DNA of 43,162 nt from Nitrospira sp. (GTDB taxonomy: Bacteria > Nitrospirota > Nitrospiria > Nitrospirales > Nitrospiraceae), in assembly GCA_005239475.1 (NCBI GenBank), contig SPAX01000051.1:1-43162 (forward strand), in the 5' to 3' direction. The notes under the pieces were generated by a model, which saw nothing but the letters and a program-made list of their open reading frames with translations, was not told the DNA's origin and searched no databases. How positions within the stretch are numbered: position 1 is the stretch's first letter; every line of letters starts with the position of its first letter. This document shows positions 7,666-14,864 of the stretch, piece after piece. The translations under genes were made by a program, and so were the position numbers.

Positions 7666-10600
7666 TCACTCTCCTTCTTCTATCTCTAACGGAATTGAGC
7701 TTGTCCCAGGGCGGGGAACCGCTTGACCAGCACCAGGCCGACTCAGTTTCCGAACCAGCACAAAAAAGAGCGGCACGAAGAGGATGGCCAGGAACGTAGC
7801 GGCAAGCATGCCGCCAAAGACGCCGGTTCCAATGGAATTGCGGCTGGCTGCGCCTGCGCCGGTTGCGAGGACTAATGGCACCACGCCCAGAATAAAGGCC
7901 AAGGAAGTCATCACGATCGGCCGGAACCGAATTTTGGCGGCTTCCATCGCGGCATCGACCAGGGAGTGTCCGGCTTCATATCGTTTGTTCGCGAACTCGA
8001 CGATCAGAATTGCGTTTTTAGCAGAGAGGCCGATCAGCGTGACCAATCCGATTTGGAAGTAGATATCGTTGGACATCCCCAACAGCCACACAGCGGACAA
8101 GGCTCCGAACACACCAAAGGGCACGGCGAGAAGCACAGCCAAAGGCACAGCCCAACTTTCGTACTGAGCCGCCAGAACAAGAAACACCATCAGCAAACCG
8201 AAGCCAAAGACAAAAAGGGATTGCTGCCCAACCATACGCTCCTGGTAGGAGATTCCGCTCCAGTCGATCCCGTATCCTTGGGGAATCAACACCTCCTGGG
8301 CCACCTGATCCAGCGCATCGAGCACCTGTCCGGAACTATACCCTGGGGCCGCTGCTCCCAAGACCAGGGCCGTATTGTATCCATTGAAGTGGGTGACCGG
8401 ATCCGGTCCGCTGGTGAATTCCGTTGTCACCACTGTATCGAGTGGAATCATGGTAGATCGCTGTCCATTCACGGCACGAACGTAGATCTTTGCGATGTCT
8501 TCTGGCGTGGATCGATATTGCGCCTCGGCCTCGGTCTGTACCCGATAGACGCGCCCGAATTTCAGGAAGTCGTTCACATAGAGATTGCCGAAATAGGCTT
8601 GGAGGGTGTCGAACACTTCGGAAATCGGCACGCCCAACGATTTGGCTCGTTCTCGGTCCACATGGGCAAAGATTCGCGGCGCGCTCACGCGAAAGCTGGA
8701 GCCGATCGCTCCGATTGCCGGGTGCTGTCTGGCTTTGGCAAGAAACTCTTGGGCCACGCCGGCGAACTTGTTGAAATCTCCACTGCTAGGATCTTGAAGC
8801 TGGAGGGAAAACCCGCCCGTAGCCCCGAGTCCTCGGATAGACGGAGCGTTAAAGGCCAAAATCAGCGCTTCAGGAATTTTTGCGAACTCTCCATACGCGG
8901 CGCCGATCAGGGCCTTCACGTGATTCTGCGGTTCCATGCGTTCGTCCCAGTGATGCAAGGGTAGAAACATCGTCGCAGAGTTCGGCCCTCTGGTGCCGAA
9001 AACAAAGTTCTGTCCGACCAACGCATCAGTCGAGTGGATAGCAGGAATGGAGCCAAAGTAGTTTTCAATTTTACTCAGCACCGCATCGGTCCGTTGCTTA
9101 GACGCACCGTCCGGCAGCTGGACGATCGTGATGAAGTAGCCTTGATCTTCCTCCGGTAAGAAACTGGAAGGAATCGTCTTGAATAATCCGACGGCGAAGA
9201 GGCCGATGATCCCAAAAATCACCAGGGATAAGACTGAGCGGTTGAGCATTATCCCCACGACAGTTGTATAGCGAGCCTGCGTCCAACCAAAGAATCGATT
9301 GAAGAGACTGAAAAAACCTCTACGATGACTATGGCCCGGCTTCAGCACCAAGGAACAGAGGGCTGGGCTGAGCGTAAGGGCAACCATCCCGGAAATGATG
9401 ACGGAGATGGCGATGGTGATGGCAAATTGTTTGTAGAGCTCGCCCGTGATACCACCCAAGAAACCCACCGGCACAAATACAGCACAAAGGACAAGCACGA
9501 TCGCGATCACCGGTCCCGTCACCTCATCCATTGCCTTTTTGGCGGCATCCTTCGGCGAGAGTCCCTCTCCCATGTGGCGCTCGACGTTCTCCACCACCAC
9601 GATGGCATCGTCGACCACCATCCCGATCGCAAGGACCATCCCAAAGAGTGTGAGAGTGTTGATCGAGAAGCCGAGTGCCTGCATGCCGGCAAGGGTACCG
9701 ATGAGGGAGACCGGCACGGCTACGCCTGGGATCAGCGTCGCGCGCCAACTTTGGAGGAACAGATATACGACGAGGATCACCAGCACCATCGCTTCCGCCA
9801 GAGTCTTGACCACTTCTTTAATGGACACGTCGATAAATTTGGTTGTGTCGTACGGAATATCGTAGGAGACCCCCTGTGGGAAGCTCTTTGACACCAACTC
9901 CATTTCCTTCCGAACTCGCTTTACCGTGTCGAGGGCATTGGCGCCTGGCGACAGGAAGGTCAAGAGAAACACATTCGGTTTACCGTTCCACCGGCCATCG
10001 AGACCATAGGATTGAGCACCCAGTTCGATCCTGGCTACCTCTTTGAGGCGGATCATCGATCCGTCTGGAAGCGCCCGGACAATCATCTCCTCAAAGTCTT
10101 TCACGTCCGTGAAACGGCCTTGTGTGATCACCGGGATCGTCAGTTCGGTGCCTTTGAGCGCCGGCTCTCGCCCGATCGTGCCGGCTGGAAAGTCTCGATT
10201 TTGTTCACGGACCACATTGGCAATGTCGGTGGGCATGAGGTTGAGTTGCGCCATCCTGGTCGGGTCCAGGATCAGGCGCATCGAATAGTTCTGTCCGCCG
10301 AAAACCACCGCGTCTCCGACGCCGCGCAACCGTTTGAGATTATCGATCACGCGGAGGGTGGCGTAGTTGGAAATATAGACAGGGTCTTTCGTGGGGTCGC
10401 TGGAACTGAGGGCAACGACCGCGAGCAAGTCCGGGGACACCTTCTTGACGCTGATGCCTTGGCGGACAACTTCGGGCGGCAACTGAGGCTCCGCCAGCTT
10501 CTGACGATTCTGGGTCTGTACCTGCGCAATGTCCACGTCCGTCCCGATTTCGAACGTAAGCTTGATGGTCATGTGTCCGTCGTTGGTGCTGGTCGAGTCG

Positions 10601-10836
10601 TAGTACAGCAGGTTATCGATGCCGGGGAGTTGCACTTCGATCGGGCGCGCAACTGAATCCGCGATCACCTCGGCGCTCGCACCGGGATAGTCGGCCTCGA
10701 TCTGCACGACGGGAGGGGTAATTTCAGGAAATTGGGCGATGGGCAAAGTCTGCAAAGACACGAGACCCATCACTACGATGACGATCGAGAGGACCGATGC
10801 GAAAATCGGACGGTCGATGAAAAAGTGTGAGATCAT
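7666..10836 (-). CDS. RND multidrug efflux transporter, HAE1 (AcrB/MexF) family
   Basis: The 1056-residue length fits HAE1 pumps. The N-terminus MISHFFIDRPIFASVLSIVI and PIAQFPEITPPVV match AcrB/MexF. The proton-relay aspartates are paired in TM4 (GMVVDDAIVVVENVERH, near residue 405), and the relay lysine is in GLSAKNAILIVEFA near residue 935. Two large periplasmic porter domains follow TM1 and TM7. The start overlaps the fusion-protein stop (ATGA), a sign of tight coupling. The proton-driven trimer exports drugs, dyes or solvents; the true substrate is unknown. Without a local regulator gene, its control cannot be assigned. Confidence 0.95.
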   Translation of the reverse strand: MISHFFIDRPIFASVLSIVIVVMGLVSLQTLPIAQFPEITPPVVQIEADYPGASAEVIADSVARPIEVQLPGIDNLLYYDSTSTNDGHMTIKLTFEIGTDVDIAQVQTQNRQKLAEPQLPPEVVRQGISVKKVSPDLLAVVALSSSDPTKDPVYISNYATLRVIDNLKRLRGVGDAVVFGGQNYSMRLILDPTRMAQLNLMPTDIANVVREQNRDFPAGTIGREPALKGTELTIPVITQGRFTDVKDFEEMIVRALPDGSMIRLKEVARIELGAQSYGLDGRWNGKPNVFLLTFLSPGANALDTVKRVRKEMELVSKSFPQGVSYDIPYDTTKFIDVSIKEVVKTLAEAMVLVILVVYLFLQSWRATLIPGVAVPVSLIGTLAGMQALGFSINTLTLFGMVLAIGMVVDDAIVVVENVERHMGEGLSPKDAAKKAMDEVTGPVIAIVLVLCAVFVPVGFLGGITGELYKQFAITIAISVIISGMVALTLSPALCSLVLKPGHSHRRGFFSLFNRFFGWTQARYTTVVGIMLNRSVLSLVIFGIIGLFAVGLFKTIPSSFLPEEDQGYFITIVQLPDGASKQRTDAVLSKIENYFGSIPAIHSTDALVGQNFVFGTRGPNSATMFLPLHHWDERMEPQNHVKALIGAAYGEFAKIPEALILAFNAPSIRGLGATGGFSLQLQDPSSGDFNKFAGVAQEFLAKARQHPAIGAIGSSFRVSAPRIFAHVDRERAKSLGVPISEVFDTLQAYFGNLYVNDFLKFGRVYRVQTEAEAQYRSTPEDIAKIYVRAVNGQRSTMIPLDTVVTTEFTSGPDPVTHFNGYNTALVLGAAAPGYSSGQVLDALDQVAQEVLIPQGYGIDWSGISYQERMVGQQSLFVFGFGLLMVFLVLAAQYESWAVPLAVLLAVPFGVFGALSAVWLLGMSNDIYFQIGLVTLIGLSAKNAILIVEFANKRYEAGHSLVDAAMEAAKIRFRPIVMTSLAFILGVVPLVLATGAGAASRNSIGTGVFGGMLAATFLAILFVPLFFVLVRKLSRPGAGQAVPRPGTSSIPLEIEEGE

Positions 10837-12029
10837 TGTGCCTGCTCTGGCTTCGCATCTGCCGGCGAGCCGGGAGCGGCCGGGTCGGATTTTTTATACG
10901 GAACGGCTTTCACAGGCGCGCCAGGCGCGATCATGTGGAATCCCTCCACGATTACCTGTTCTCCCTCATGTAAGCCGTCCTCGATAGACCACTGACCGCC
11001 TCGCCAGGACGTGGCCTGAACAGGGCGGATCTCCACCTTATTGTCCGCTCCCACAACAAAGACAATGGGTCCCTTGGGCCCCTGCTGGACGGCGCTCTGG
11101 GGGACCAGGATGACACCGGTTCTCACGGCACCCAAAATGCGGAGTTTCACGAACTGTCCTGGGAACAGGACACTGTCCGGGTTGGGAAACATCACGCGGA
11201 AGTCTCTGGTGCCGGTGGCCGAACGCACACCGACTTCGAGCAAATCAAATTTGCCTTCATGGGCATAGGTACTGCCGTCCGTAAAGGTGATGACACCGCG
11301 CAGTTCATAGAGTGTCGCGCCTTGGATCCGATTCGTCGCACGGTCCCGGAAGCGTTTGAGGACAAACGTTTCCGGGGCACTTGCGTTTACGTACATGGGA
11401 TCTAACTGATGGATCGTGGTCAGTAGATCGGTCTGGGCGGAAATGAGGCGTCCTTCGTAAAGCCGGCTCCGCTCGATCCGACCGCTGATGGGAGCAATAA
11501 TGAGCGTGTTGTCGAGATCGAATTTGGCCTGCACCAAATCACCCCTGGCTGCTTCCAGTGTCGCTTTCGCTCCTAATTCCTCGGCGACCGCGTCGTCCAC
11601 ATCTTTTTGGCTCACTGCCTGTTCCGCCAACAGCGGCTTCACGCGTGCCAAGTTCTGCTTAGCCTGCACCAAACGGGCCTCCGCCTGCGCCACCCTGGCA
11701 TTGGCACTACTCATGGCTGCTTTGAACGGGATTGGATCGATTTGATAGAGCCGGTCGCCTTTCTTGACGTCGCGTCCCTCCACAAAGAACCGCTCCTTGA
11801 GAAGGCCCGTCACCTGCGAACGGATTTCGACCAGTCGAGACGCTTCGGTCTGACCGATGAACTCCGGTTCGTCCGGCATCGTGCCAGGCGACACCGTGAC
11901 CGCCGACACCTCCGGGATGGGACGAGCTGGCGTGGAAGCCGCTTCCTGTTTGCAGCCGAGCCAGCTGGTTACCAGCACGCTCGCCAGGAAGATGGCAGCA
12001 AATCGACACGTGCGCTCGCTACTGGACAT
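10833..12029 (-). CDS. RND efflux periplasmic adaptor (membrane fusion protein), AcrA/MexE-like
   Basis: This adaptor links the pump to the outer membrane channel. A lipobox WLGC follows a hydrophobic signal, so it is probably a lipid-anchored periplasmic protein. The order is beta-barrel/lipoyl start (VEIRSQVTGLLKERFFVEG), long hairpin (ARLVQAKQNLARVKPLL...), second lipoyl half (TLIIAPISGRIERSRLYEG) and a membrane-proximal domain. I prefer the ATG at 12029, which has ACGGAGA about 9 nt upstream. An ATG at 12080 would extend it by 17 residues without a good RBS and would bury the signal peptide. It is the first gene of the four-gene efflux operon. Confidence 0.92.
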   Translation of the reverse strand: MSSSERTCRFAAIFLASVLVTSWLGCKQEAASTPARPIPEVSAVTVSPGTMPDEPEFIGQTEASRLVEIRSQVTGLLKERFFVEGRDVKKGDRLYQIDPIPFKAAMSSANARVAQAEARLVQAKQNLARVKPLLAEQAVSQKDVDDAVAEELGAKATLEAARGDLVQAKFDLDNTLIIAPISGRIERSRLYEGRLISAQTDLLTTIHQLDPMYVNASAPETFVLKRFRDRATNRIQGATLYELRGVITFTDGSTYAHEGKFDLLEVGVRSATGTRDFRVMFPNPDSVLFPGQFVKLRILGAVRTGVILVPQSAVQQGPKGPIVFVVGADNKVEIRPVQATSWRGGQWSIEDGLHEGEQVIVEGFHMIAPGAPVKAVPYKKSDPAAPGSPADAKPEQAQ

Positions 12030-12098
12030 GGCGGTATTCTCCGTACGAATGGCTGATTCACGCATGATGGATCCTGTCATTACCCTGAGGAACTGGCG

Positions 12099-12128
12099 AT
12101 TCTATCTGTTTAGGATCAAGGTCAACAA
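12099..12128 (-). promoter_or_regulatory. Possible sigma-70 promoter of the efflux operon
   Basis: On the minus strand TTGTTG (12128-12123) and TAGAAT (12104-12099) are separated by 18 bp. A TTGACC with a 15-bp spacer overlaps it. It lies 70 bp before the preferred adaptor start. This is consensus matching only. Confidence 0.3.
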
Positions 12129-12207
12129 GGTCTTTTACCAGCAAGAGTGGAAAAATGACGGCCATGAATACAACCAACCACGACATGAGTCGTGTTCAGC
12201 TCCCCTC

Positions 12208-12522
12208 TCATTTGTCCTTTCGGCTTAAGCGAGACGAACCGACACGGCCGGCTTTCGCAATCTCTTCTATAATGCACCTGGTCAAACAACCAGCCGCACG
12301 AAGGTCTGCGCCTTGTTGCCACAACCTGGTCAACAGTGCTTTGCCGTCTGAATCAATGAACGTCACGCCGGTCAAGTCGATCGCCGTGCAACTCTGTTGG
12401 ATCACAGACATCTGACTCCAATAGGAATTGAGTTCCTCTACCCAAGGACCTGCGAGCTTCCCTTCAAGTATGAGCAATATGGAATCTGGTGATGCATCTC
12501 GCTGTCCCGTAATCTTCAGCAT
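12208..12522 (-). CDS. Small STAS-domain protein (anti-sigma-antagonist-like)
   Basis: The protein of about 104 residues fits a single STAS domain. SILLILEGKLAGPWVEEL is the first strand-helix pair. CTAIDLTGVTFIDSDGKALL is the conserved strand and loop where anti-sigma antagonists carry DSSG; here it reads DSDG, keeping the first serine. I prefer the ATG at 12522, preceded by GAGAGG, over a start 18 codons upstream. It would be cytoplasmic. No partner kinase or anti-sigma factor lies in the window, so a switch role is uncertain and a lone regulatory or scaffold STAS protein is possible. It sits between the methyltransferase and the efflux operon on the same strand. Confidence 0.68.
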   Translation of the reverse strand: MLKITGQRDASPDSILLILEGKLAGPWVEELNSYWSQMSVIQQSCTAIDLTGVTFIDSDGKALLTRLWQQGADLRAAGCLTRCIIEEIAKAGRVGSSRLSRKDK

Positions 12523-12632
12523 TTCCCGTCCCTCTCGCTCGTGGACATCAACACACGCTGTTCCATCGAACAGCAACCAGCGTCCACCATTTCCTCTCGC
12601 CTGAATTCACGTCGATTCCCAGCAAGCCGCAG

Positions 12633-13361
12633 CTACGCTTCGCTGTTCTGCTTCCGAATGATGGAGTAAAACGCCGGGACTTTCGCCACGTCACCCGTCG
12701 GGAGGGTATGCACCGTATGAATATGACTCTTGCCGGTACGAAGCAGCGTGAAACGATTCGGTGGAAACAGCACGTCTAAGTCATTTTCTTTCAACATGCC
12801 CGGCGTAATCGCATGCTGAAATACCCGTGCCAAACCAGGCGGCGACCCATACTGTTTAATCAGTTGAGTCAAGTATGGTTCAGCAGCCGATGACAGTTCG
12901 ATAAAATACAATGTCCCTCTTCTCCCAAGTAGCCGCTCGATACTCTGGATCGCCGTCACCTGATCCGTGGGAGAAAGTTGATGCAACACCCCCCGCATGT
13001 AGACATTCGCGTCGCCAATTTCCTCGTGGAGAGCTTGGGCATCATCCGGAGAAAGCACATCAAGAACCCGGTACGAGACGTTGGGAGCAGCATTCGTCGT
13101 TCGGGCAATCTCAACGGCAGCGGGCGAAATTTCAGTGCCCAGTACCTTTGCAAAATGAGCCGCAAGAAAGCGCGTTTGCGTTCCGTTGCCACACCCCACA
13201 TCGATCATAGTAAGCTGTGGGTCTACATCGCCTCTGAACAGAGCCAAATCCTGTTGGGCCGCATGAGCGGGATCGGCATCCCAAAAGATTTCGCCCGGTG
13301 CTCCGGTCGTGGTACTCCAAAAACCCTCCCAGGATGTCAGATAACGATTCGGTGATGTCAT
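12633..13361 (-). CDS. Class I SAM-dependent methyltransferase
   Basis: The protein of about 242 residues shows motif I as MIDVGCGNGTQT (residues 52-63) and an acidic second strand with VLGTEISP (73-80). A motif II-like NVYMRGVLHQL and motif III-like GRRGTLYFIEL follow. The fold binds S-adenosylmethionine; the acceptor cannot be told from sequence. I chose the ATG at 13361 because AGGAG lies 7 nt upstream; a start 47 codons earlier would overlap the neighbouring gene. It follows the exported-protein gene on the same strand and may share its transcript. Small-molecule methylation is the default inference. Confidence 0.82.
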   Translation of the reverse strand: MTSPNRYLTSWEGFWSTTTGAPGEIFWDADPAHAAQQDLALFRGDVDPQLTMIDVGCGNGTQTRFLAAHFAKVLGTEISPAAVEIARTTNAAPNVSYRVLDVLSPDDAQALHEEIGDANVYMRGVLHQLSPTDQVTAIQSIERLLGRRGTLYFIELSSAAEPYLTQLIKQYGSPPGLARVFQHAITPGMLKENDLDVLFPPNRFTLLRTGKSHIHTVHTLPTGDVAKVPAFYSIIRKQNSEA

Positions 13362-13465
13362 AGGTTTTCTCCTGTGCTGGTTATTGATATCGATATGAGA
13401 ATGACACGCCTGCCCCTTCTCCCATTTTGCAAACCATATAATCGTGGGCCGGAACGCCCGGCTCC

Positions 13466-14053
13466 CTAGGAACAGAAGACGGCCCACCACTTCCGCAGCC
13501 ACGCCGATCGTAGGAGCTTGTACCCCAGCCAGGCCGCGAGCAGCACGGCGAGTAGGGGGACGGCGAGGGTGCGGACCAGCTGCTGATAATCGGTCATATG
13601 GACCCGCAAGAGATACTGCGGGCGTCGCATCAGATTCTGCTTCTCGGCCGCGATGGTGACGGTATACAGGCCCTCATCCAGCCGGACTTCACCTCTCAGT
13701 ACTCCGTCCGGGTGGGTGCTCGGACGAATATCCGCCACAATCTGATCGTTTTCTTCTTTGCTCCCGTTCCCCTTCACGACCCGCATCCCGACCAACTCGC
13801 TGCGCAGCGCCGGGTCCACGAGATCCACGACCAGGAAGGTCTCGCCCTCTTTGGGAATGTCTGTGCAGTACTGATCTTTCAACTGGTATTGGGGCTGATA
13901 GGCGTTGAAATGTATCACCCTCTCTCCGACCTGGCGTATACAGGGGTCGTCTTCTCCGCTGGCTGTTCCATGTGCCGCGGCTACGCCAGGGTGGGACAGT
14001 GCGGCAACAAGAATGAGCGCCGTCGAACATGCCCCTGTTACGTGTTTCATCAT
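13466..14053 (-). CDS. Exported protein with C-terminal membrane anchor, function unknown
   Basis: The 195-residue protein begins with a clear Sec signal peptide (hydrophobic TALILVAALS, then GVAAA before HGTASG, likely cleavage near residue 27). The mature part has two cysteines (DDPCIRQVG and DQYCTDIP), which could form a disulfide. It has beta-rich segments such as GETFLVVDLVDPAL and DEGLYTVTIAAEKQNL. A transmembrane helix near residues 170-188 (LAVPLLAVLLAAWLGYKLL) and a basic tail follow, so the domain should face the periplasm. AGGAGGG lies 7 nt before the tandem ATG at 14053. I do not recognise the family. It is the third gene behind the candidate sigma-54 promoter. Confidence 0.72.
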   Translation of the reverse strand: MMKHVTGACSTALILVAALSHPGVAAAHGTASGEDDPCIRQVGERVIHFNAYQPQYQLKDQYCTDIPKEGETFLVVDLVDPALRSELVGMRVVKGNGSKEENDQIVADIRPSTHPDGVLRGEVRLDEGLYTVTIAAEKQNLMRRPQYLLRVHMTDYQQLVRTLAVPLLAVLLAAWLGYKLLRSAWLRKWWAVFCS

Positions 14054-14133
14054 GGTCGAACCCTCCTGTGCGGGACCTTGCGATGAGCCGCTGCCTTCCC
14101 CCTTCATCTACCTGTTCCATTCGACGATCCAAA

Positions 14134-14271
14134 TCAGAGGCGTTTCCGCAAGCGACGCAACGATACGCCCTGGGCGACGCGCATACGTGCCTTCACCGTT
14201 TTCCATGGCGTGGCACGTAGGCCCCAGCATAGCGCCACCATTGCCAGTACCACCAAGATCATCTGCTCCAT
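14134..14271 (-). CDS. 45-residue membrane micropeptide
   Basis: This reading frame of 46 codons has a very strong ribosome-binding site, AAGGAGG, 5-6 nt before the ATG at 14271. It ends with TGA at 14134-14136. The product starts MEQMILVVLAMVALCWGL, one transmembrane helix. A strongly basic tail follows (KTVKARMRVAQ, then RRLRKRL), which predicts an N-out, C-in inner-membrane peptide. It fills the gap between the zinc-ribbon and exported-protein genes on the same strand. No family is recognised. The strong RBS and the helix-plus-basic-tail design argue that it is real; comparative conservation is not known. Confidence 0.62.
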   Translation of the reverse strand: MEQMILVVLAMVALCWGLRATPWKTVKARMRVAQGVSLRRLRKRL

Positions 14272-14332
14272 GTTGCCCTCCTTGTCGCTTCCGACAGTCC
14301 CCTTCATCCATTCTCGTACCCATCTCTGTGGC

Positions 14333-14602
14333 TCACCGAGTAGACAGGCCCCTCCGGGGTGTAGAGAAGGACCTATCCACCTCTGTCATTCCATACTGCC
14401 GGCGATTCTGCAGGATAACCGGATCGATGACCTCGCCACATTGCACGCAACGCTGAGCGCGGTAGTCCGACAGATCCTCGCACCACTCGGCGACCATGAG
14501 TCCGCTGCAGCGCGGACAACGGTCCGCGCTGTGGATTCTTGTCCAATTTCGAGTCGCAGCCTCAGTCGATTGTTGTTGTGTAACCGCCAGTGCCGTACCC
14601 AT
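14333..14602 (-). CDS. Small zinc-ribbon protein
   Basis: The 89-residue protein carries two CxxC pairs, Cys29/Cys32 (RCPRCSGLM) and Cys52/Cys55 (RCVQCGEVIDP), spaced as in a rubredoxin-like zinc ribbon. An extra Cys41 lies in EWCEDL. The segment ending DPVILQNRR resembles short conserved zinc-ribbon proteins found in several environmental phyla (family memory, not a search). It could bind Zn and act in protein or nucleic-acid contacts; no enzymatic motif is seen. The RBS is strong (GAGGGAGGGATCG before ATG). It is the first gene after the candidate sigma-54 promoter, with a leader of about 50 nt. Confidence 0.75.
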   Translation of the reverse strand: MGTALAVTQQQSTEAATRNWTRIHSADRCPRCSGLMVAEWCEDLSDYRAQRCVQCGEVIDPVILQNRRQYGMTEVDRSFSTPRRGLSTR

Positions 14603-14660
14603 CGATCCCTCCCTCAGCGATCCATCGATTTATCTCACGCCATTCATAACGAGGATGAAT

Positions 14661-14677
14661 GGCAACTCGCGTTCCAG
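14661..14677 (-). promoter_or_regulatory. Sigma-54 (-24/-12) promoter
   Basis: The minus strand reads CTGGAACGCGAGTTGCC. The invariant GG and GC are exactly 10 nt apart, and the flanks fit the consensus TGGMACG-N4-TTGC. Transcription would start near 14651, about 50 nt before the zinc-ribbon gene. A perfect 9-bp hairpin (GCCATTCAT/ATGAATGGC, 14639-14663) overlaps the -12 end and would sit at or just upstream of the start point. A sigma-54 activator gene lies directly upstream. Confidence 0.7.
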
Positions 14678-14771
14678 AATAGTTCTCACACGGCCTGGAT
14701 CATCGATGTCGCTGAAATTATAGGAGGTTGCGCGAGTTTTTTCGGAGGTCTTTGTCGCGGAAAAAACGACG

Positions 14772-14810
14772 TGCCGAGGATAATCTGCCGAAGTGACGGC
14801 ACAGTGCCGA
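14772..14810. promoter_or_regulatory. Candidate upstream activator sites for the sigma-54 promoter
   Basis: A perfect 13-bp palindrome, CGGCACAGTGCCG, lies at 14797-14809. The half-site TGCCGA also occurs at 14772-14777, 14786-14791 and 14805-14810. The palindrome centre is about 140 bp upstream of the -12 element, the usual distance for enhancer-bound sigma-54 activators. Assignment to the adjacent activator is inference. Confidence 0.5.
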
Positions 14811-14864
14811 AAGATCGGCGCTGGCCAGGAGCATTCATGGAGGCTGGGTGAAAAACTTGGCTAA

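Noticed and set aside
14761-14776. Second possible sigma-54 site (GGCACG followed by a T run on the minus strand)
   Set aside because: It lacks the invariant GC at -12; the site at 14661-14677 has both GG and GC at correct spacing.
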